Below, in pieces: positions 57,601-64,000 of a stretch of 64,000 bases of DNA (position 1 is its first letter; every line of letters begins with the position of its first letter). Origin of the DNA: Prunella strophiata (taxonomy: Eukaryota; Chordata; Aves; Passeriformes; Prunellidae). The notes below the pieces were generated by a model. That model was given only the letters and a program-made list of their open reading frames with translations, ran no database searches and was not told where the DNA came from. The position numbers and the translations under genes are program-made. Location: assembly GCA_036583965.1 (NCBI GenBank), contig JAZBQD010000030.1, positions 111,887,804 to 111,951,803 on the forward strand, in the 5' to 3' direction.

Positions 57601-60600
57601 ATTCACTGGTAGCACGAGTATTGTGTGAAGATTCTCCTTGTCAAAGGTACTCATTGAAAGAAGCTTTATATTTTGAAATAATTTCCCATTTTTTAACTCC
57701 TTAAAAAGCAGGTTGAAAATGCTGAAATTTTTATTCTATGCTTGTGCTGCTTCTGCTCCATATTTTTTTTCCTTGTGGGACTTCTGCCTTAAAAAAAGAA
57801 AATAGAAAAAAAGAAACCCAAAATATGCAAGAAAAAGCTGCATAATTAACATTATATAGCAACATACTGACAGATATCCTTCATGTGGATAGTTCTATTT
57901 TCTTTGTGTGGGAAGATGGACTTATTTGGGAGTCATGAGAGTGGTTATAAATGATACACAAAATGAAAACTTGAGGGGAATTCCAGAGCCAGGGACACAA
58001 GCCAGACTACAAGAGCACTGCTGTTAATTGATGAAACTTTTAATACAATTTTCTTTTTTTTTAAAGATGCTTCTGCCTAAACTTTTTATAAAATGAAAGC
58101 TCCTCGTTACCAGATGAGGTGCAGCTGTAATGCACAGTGTCAAAGCCAACTTGACAGGTAAGAGAAAAATAAGAACAATATCCACTCTTTCAGAAGTATT
58201 ACTTCAGTTTAGATCAGACATTGATTAAACTTCCCCAGAGGCTCCTCTCCATGAAACCAGATGGTCACTGCACATGGACAGGCACACGTGGGTGTAGGTG
58301 AAGTTTCAGTGCAGAAGGTGCCCACATTGTATCAAACACACATAGAAATCATCACTTCAGAAGTTCTGTTGCTGGATAAACACCAAAAAGTGCTGATCAC
58401 AGAATTTTTGTGAACAATCCTTCACTGCCTTCATCACCCCAAATAAATAAGCACACAGCATCCCTCTGGGGAGGACTCATGCTCATCCCTGGCCTCCAGA
58501 AATGGAAATTCACCTAGGAGAGGAAATAAAGCTCATGTATAATTCCCTTCTCTTCCTCTCAGCATCCTCTCCAGGGAAGATCTGTGAACAATCCCAGAGC
58601 CTTTTTATTAAAGGCTCAATCTGCCTTTAGCTGAGCCCTGGCTGCTGCAGGGATGGGCACGTTCCTTGATAAACACACCAGGATGGGCAAAGGAAGAGAA
58701 CCAGGCCAGGAGAGGACCCGAGACATCTTTGGTTTGGTTCTGGGCAAACTTTGTGTGTCCCCAGGCAAACACCTGAACTGAAACTCAGCAGTTTCCTGCA
58801 GTGTTTTTGCCATGCCTTGAGATGGGATTCATCTAGAACTGTTCACTTGGGACTTTTTCTCCTCTGCTCTAATCCACCCTCAGCTACAGATCACAGTGTT
58901 GAGTTCTCACAGGATTTTTACACCTCTCTCTGAGCCTCAGTGATCTGTACATGACCGAACACAACTTATGTAACCATGCTGAGGGTTCAGACACTTTTGC
59001 ATTTAGGCTCTGTGAAGGTGTTATGGTATTTGGTGGTTGCAGACACGTCTGGGAATGCTGCTGAGGCACAGACTTTTTATTTTAAGAGATGTGGGATGAG
59101 GTACAACAATCATTCTCATTTCACTTCCCAAATCCCCACTAGTACTGGTTAGACTGGATGAAATAGGGCAGAATTTGGCTTTGGGTATAGGCTGAAAGTA
59201 GAATAAGAGAGACTGCATTACTGAGAGAGCATATCCCTTGAAGCACCTCTTAAAAGGGATGAGAGAATTTAAGAAGCACCACAGTGAAAAGAGACAAAAA
59301 GGCAAGCTAATTTCCCTGCCAGCTTTCAACCTATCACCCAGGAAAACTCAATATTAATTACCTTCATCCAATACTCCTCATCCTAACTTCTGATTAGTGC
59401 TGTGGGGGTGAAATATCAGAGAGCAGCAGTTTGAAAGGGTTGGGTGGGTTTTTTTTACATTGATTCAGCAGTTGCTTGCAATACTGAAGATTTCATCTCT
59501 TGCCACACAAGCGATGCTTTGTGGGAAAGAAAATACAGGAGCATTGCAATGCAGCAGTTCAGGCTCTGTCCTTTCCTTGGACTAAAAAATGTGACCTCTA
59601 GGCCCAGGAAGATACAGCAAACCATGTTCCATGAGGTCTTTTGAATATTTATACAAATTACCCTCATGTGTTCCCCTCCCTCCTCAGAATCGTTTTTTCC
59701 ACCAGTAAGTTTATTTGTAGGGCTGTTCCCAAAAACAGCACATTTTTTTATGCAGTCATTGGAGAATATTAGTGGAAAATTAATTTTGAGTTCTTAAAGA
59801 GATATTTATATTAGCCCATACTACAATAATGATCCTGGCCTCTAGCCAGGAATTGAAGCTCTATTAAGCTAAGCACTCTACATAAATAACTATGAAGATT
59901 AGTATTCACTCTGTCAGATCTGGCAGTGATTTTTTTTTTTTTTTATTCCTGAGTGCAATGAGAATTTCCCAAATTTCTTGAGTACAGGGAGTGGGTGAAT
60001 GGACTGTTGATAACACTGCAAGATGCTCATCCCTACAAGAAAGCTTACTAGAGAGAGATCTCTATTCTCCTTCACAGAATTGCTTTGTAATTACTTACCC
60101 CTTACCCTTAATGTTTTCTAGAAGCTTTCAGACTGAAGTGACTCCATTTTAGATGTAAAATAAAAGAATTTACTTTATTAAATCTACTGTATCTTCATCT
60201 TTTACATATAGGAATCCTATGGACAGGATGAAACACAGAATATTTATTCATGTATAATTTTCTGAATGCCCCAAAGCAGAGCTCATACAGTGACAAGTGT
60301 TTGGGAATGAGAAGAAACCGAAAATACAACTGACCATCTTGCTGTGATTGGATTAATCCACCATGACATCTCAGTTCATGCAAAACCTACTCACTTTCAT
60401 TTCACTCAGAGCCAGGAAGGCATAGAATTCATCCCATGAAAACACTTACTTTGTTATCATAAATATTCATGTTACTGAATGATAAATCTCATCTTCCAAG
60501 AAAAAATATTAATACCAATTAATAATCACATGCTTTATGTAGTTTGAGAAGAAAGGGCGAGATCTATTAATAGGAAAAAGAGAGATTCTAAATTTGAAGA

Positions 60601-61064
60601 CAGAAATAATTGCTTCTGATGCAATTGTTTCCCTGGCAGTTGTGCTGGGCTATTAAAGAGTAGATTGCATGAGAGCAGCTTGCAAATTACACCACAAGAA
60701 AAAAAAAAACACCACAAGAGCAATGTGAAACAGAACAAGAAGTGACAAGTGTTAACCTACAAAGGAACTTTGTGACATTGCCAAGGTCACAGAGAAGAAT
60801 CACTTATTCACTAAGAATATCCAGGGGGGAACATTCTGTTTTCATATTTGCATCTGCAAATATGATTGTCCCAACTAATCAAACCAGGTGAGCATAAAGG
60901 AAATTACAGCTTCTTATCCCACACTCAGCTGTGTGGGAATAGCAGTGCTGTCTTCCCTTTGGGTGTTCTACCACAGAGAACAGCGTTATGGAACAGGTTT
61001 ACAAGTTACATTTGCAGTTTCACAAATAAGCATCTCCTGGGATTCAGGTAGCCTGAGGTCCTTC
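54628..61064. other. PCP4 intron, 6.4 kb, nothing firmly recognised
   Basis: AT-rich, repeat-poor DNA with short T and A runs (for example about 59931-59944). No CR1 or LTR was recognised. A plus-strand block at 58067-58157 has well-formed splice sites at both ends but stops in all frames. The 59.7-60.6 kb part is notably AT-rich. Confidence 0.5.
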
Positions 61065-62138
61065 AAGGTCCCAGTGAGGTTATGGGTTCAATACTGGTCC
61101 CAGATTGTTTAACTTGCTCACCAATGACTTGGATGAAGGGGCAGAAGCCTCCTCAGCAGTATGATGATGGCACAGAGCTTGGAGGAGCAGCTGGTCCCCC
61201 CGAGGGCTGGGCAGCCCTTCAGAGGGACCTCAACAGGCTGGGGAGATGGGCAGAGAAGAACTGCCTGAAATTCAACCAGGGCTAATACAAGGTTCTGCAG
61301 CTGGGAATAAATAACTCCAGGCACCAGCACAGGCTGGGGGAGACCTGCTGGAGAAGGATGTGGGAGTCCTGAGGGACACTGAGCTGTCCCTGGGCCAGCA
61401 GAGGATCCTGAGGAGCATTGGAGTGGGCATTGCCAGCAGGGCAGGGGTGATGCTGCCCCTGTGCCCAGCCCTGGGGGCACCTCTGGGTGCTGTGCCCAGC
61501 TCTGGGTGCTCAGCACAGCAGGGACAGGAGCTCCTGGAGCTGAGCAAGGGCCTGGAGCAGCTCCGTGCCCAGGAGAGGCTGAGGGAGCTGGGGCTGCTCA
61601 GCCTGGAGAGGAGCCCCAGGGACAGGGGCCTCAGCCCTGGGGGTCCCTCAGTGTCCCTGTCTGTCCCTGTGTCCCTGTGTCCCCCAGTCTGTCCCTGTGT
61701 CCCCCAGTCTGTCCCTGTGTCCCCCTGTGTGTCCCTGTGTGTCCCTGTCTGTCCCTGTGTCCCCCAGTCTGTCCCTGTGTCCCCCTGTCTGTCCCTGTGT
61801 GTCCCTGTGTCCCCCAGTCTGTCCCTGTGTCCCCCAGTCTGTCCCTGTGTGCAGGAGGTCAGAGCAGCCCCAGGCTCTGCCCCAGGCCCAGCAATGGCCC
61901 CAGAGCCACGGGCAGGGCTGAGCCCAGCAATTCCCCTGCCCAGGAGGCACAACTTCTGCCCTGGGCAGTGCCCAGCCCTGAGCAGAGCCCAGAGAGGCTC
62001 TGGGGTCTCCTTCCTGGGATATTCCAGAGCCACCTGGACACAGCCCTGTGCCCTGTGCTCTGGGCTGGCCCTGCTGGAGCAGGGAGGTGCCACCAGTGAC
62101 CCTCTGTGGTCCCTGCCAGCCTGACCATCCTGTGTGTG
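61065..62138 (+). mobile_element. CR1 LINE with degenerate reverse-transcriptase end, plus
   Basis: About 1.07 kb CR1. The left part translates with frameshifts to the end of the CR1 ORF2 reverse transcriptase: a degenerate catalytic box (QYDDGTELGG where functional copies have a FADD-type box), then PEGWAALQRDLNRLGRWAEK, LKFNQG and a stop. Further on come VLRDTELSLGQQRILRSIG, GIASRAGVMLPLCP and RLRELGLLSLE. The 3' part has CTGGACACAGCCCTGTGCCC and a CCCTCTGTGGTCCCTGCCAG end. It has stops and frame breaks and an internal 20-bp array, so it is a dead 5'-truncated copy. Frames of 254 and 273 codons over it are not genes. Confidence 0.92.
61651..61853. repeat. 20-bp minisatellite inside CR1
   Basis: About 200 bp of GTCCCTGTGTCCCCCAGTCT units mixed with 10-bp GTCCCTGTGT and GTCCCTGTCT half units. 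It lies inside the CR1 copy just after the RLRELGLLSLE-coding segment. It opens frames on both strands, giving Ser/Val/Pro/Cys-rich and Asp/Thr/Gly/Gln-rich translations that are artefacts. Confidence 0.95.
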
Positions 62139-64000
62139 CAGCAGAGCAGTCCCAGCTGCTGAAGGGAGGTTTGCTAAGAGCTGCCACTGCTGCTGTGGGG
62201 GTAGGAGCTAAACACAATTAAGGATAGACTGTTCTGTCCAAGGAAGGTCAAACAAGAACATGCATTTGTGTCTACCCAAATCATCCCTGCTATAAAAGGA
62301 ATCCTCAGAGACTGAATTTCCCTGGGTGCTGCACAGTGACAGCAAGGCCATACATGTCTTCAAAGAGGGACACTGCTGATTGCTATGGTCATTATTTTTT
62401 CTTCAGCTTCAACCCAACCTAAGGGCAAGCCCAAAATTCATTTTCTACTGCAATCCATGAACAAAGCTCGACCCCAGAGTGTCTCACTGTGTGAACCAAA
62501 CCCTGAGAAAAGCCAAGCATCTTTGCTTGTTGTCTGAGCCAGTTTTCAGCAGCTTTTCCTGATCTGTAAACAAGAGCAAAGACAGCAACCAGACCAGTTT
62601 GCCTTTGCAAACATTGTCAGAGCATGACTTTTCTTTTTTTTTCCTTTCTTTTTATAGGATGAAAGAGTTTTTTTGTTTCTCCTCCCTCCCTCCTTTTCAA
62701 CAAGAGGGAAACAAGAGGGAAAGTTTCCTTTTGACAGGGAAACAAACACTTGGAAGAAAAGGCTAATAACATTTAAGACATGGACATATTGCAGACTTCT
62801 GGCCAGAAAAACATGAAACAGAGGATTTATATTGTGTGTGTAGGTTTCCAGCACACCCCAATTTTCAGAGCAATAAATCACTGCTTGAGTTTTAACCACA
62901 CAGAGCTAATAAGGACAAAGAGTTACACATTTCTGCTCCTTTGATTTAGCATTCAATCTCAGGTTCAAAGTTCTGATTCTGCTTTATTTTTATGCAAGCA
63001 TGTGGGCTGGGGAGATCAGAGGACTTTATTCCATCTCCCCTGCTGCTCCTGTGTTTTATGTAGGTGACAGCTTTTCTGCTGTAATTTCATTACAAAAAAT
63101 AATTGGTATCTATTTACCCAAGATTAACTGTGCATCTGTCTGTGTATGTTATATATAAAATTATGCTACAACTAGAACCATATATATATTTTTGAATTAA
63201 TGATGCAGCCCTTGCTCACTCAAAATCCCCAATAAGAAAAAAAAATTGCTTTTAAGAAGGCTGCAGGATCAGTAAATCTAAGCTAAACTTGACAACAGGA
63301 CAATTTTATTCAGGAAGAAATTTTTATTTGGGGAAGAAATTCAAGGCAAATGAGCTGAGTTCATAATGTGCTCAAACAGAAAAGAGAAAAACATGCTCCC
63401 CATGCTGCCCGAATGGCTGACATAATTTTGCTTGCTTTCCTTCCCTGTTAACTTGAAAATGCAAATTGCTTTGCTGTCAGGGTACATTTGTTCCCACTAA
63501 TTCAAGACACTATAACAAGCCAAAATATTTATTTGTTGTTTTTTTCTTTTTTTTCCCACTCCAATTTGTGTTTTGTCATAGTGGGAGCATCATCTATGGA
63601 TTTCATTTACTGAAACATTATGCAAACAGCCCTTATGGGAAAGTCACCTCCCTGTAATAGGAAAACTATCCATAAAGAAGGCTCTTAATGCTCTTAGTGC
63701 TGCCTCAAAGGGCCCAAAAATTCTACTCTGACCAACACTAAAAAGGCCAAAACACATATCCAAGATAACTGCTCAAATGACCCACTGGAAAAGCCTTTTC
63801 AGAGAAGGGACTACTTGGATCTTTCCTGATTTTCAGGGCTTGGAATGGACACAGAACACCTTCTTTGAATTAGAACTGGATGAGCAAACAGAAGCAGAGA
63901 GCACATTTTATAGTTTAATCCTCTTTCTGATGCTGCTTCTTTTTCAGCTGGGTGTATTAAAAAAAATATTTTTAAATATTTTCCTTTGAAAAATGTTTCT
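62139..64000. other. PCP4 intron to the right edge, nothing recognised
   Basis: AT-rich DNA with small T-rich and AT patches (about 62630-62655, 63150-63195, 63540-63556). I see no exon, CpG island or repeat family. The PCP4 first exon, expected in GC-rich promoter DNA, is not here. Confidence 0.5.

Noticed and set aside
61272..62124. Overlapping 254-, 212- and 273-codon frames on both strands
   Set aside because: They are CR1 ORF2 remnants joined to the 20-bp minisatellite. CR1 landmarks such as RLRELGLLSLE identify the plus frame, and the minus frame is its shadow.

Overview
This window reads as vertebrate, and more precisely bird (probably songbird), nuclear DNA. The evidence is many 5'-truncated CR1 LINEs with the typical avian 3' end, solo endogenous-retrovirus LTRs of kinds I associate with passerines, long mononucleotide and purine tracts, strong CpG depletion, and one exon whose translation matches the C-terminal part of PCP4 (PEP-19). 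There are no bacterial-type genes, operons, CRISPR arrays, tRNAs or rRNAs. Almost every long open frame here is fortuitous or lies in repeats.

Layout. From 1 to about 34.3 kb the DNA looks intergenic, downstream of PCP4. It holds an AT microsatellite (0.94-1.08 kb), an LTR-like repeat (3.5-4.0 kb), two related LTRs in opposite orientation (4.2-4.7 and 6.2-6.9 kb), a 370 bp almost pure purine tract (8.8-9.2 kb), three solo LTRs of a second family (12.2, 18.9 and 20.7 kb) and about a dozen CR1 pieces. The stretch 21.3-25.7 kb is largely repeat-free. At 34.3-34.66 kb on the minus strand is the last exon of PCP4: 3' UTR, stop codon and 42 codons containing the acidic segment and the calmodulin-binding IQ motif. 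From 34.66 kb to the right edge the window is most simply the last intron of PCP4; I could not find the upstream coding exons. That intron contains more CR1, a 31-bp minisatellite grown inside a CR1 (40.5-40.9 kb), a pyrimidine tract (50.5 kb), a 960 bp minisatellite of thirty 32-bp units (53.67-54.63 kb) and a CR1 with a degenerate reverse-transcriptase end and its own internal minisatellite (61.1-62.1 kb).

Only one protein-coding gene can be supported, so there is no gene set working together. In mammals PCP4 lies tail-to-tail with DSCAM, so DSCAM would be expected off the left edge on the plus strand; I recognise no DSCAM exon here. I found no new biological system. The points most worth a second look are the indel-free 32-bp array, the minisatellites that arose inside CR1 copies and create large false reading frames, the cluster of related solo LTRs, and a few exon-like blocks in the PCP4 intron.
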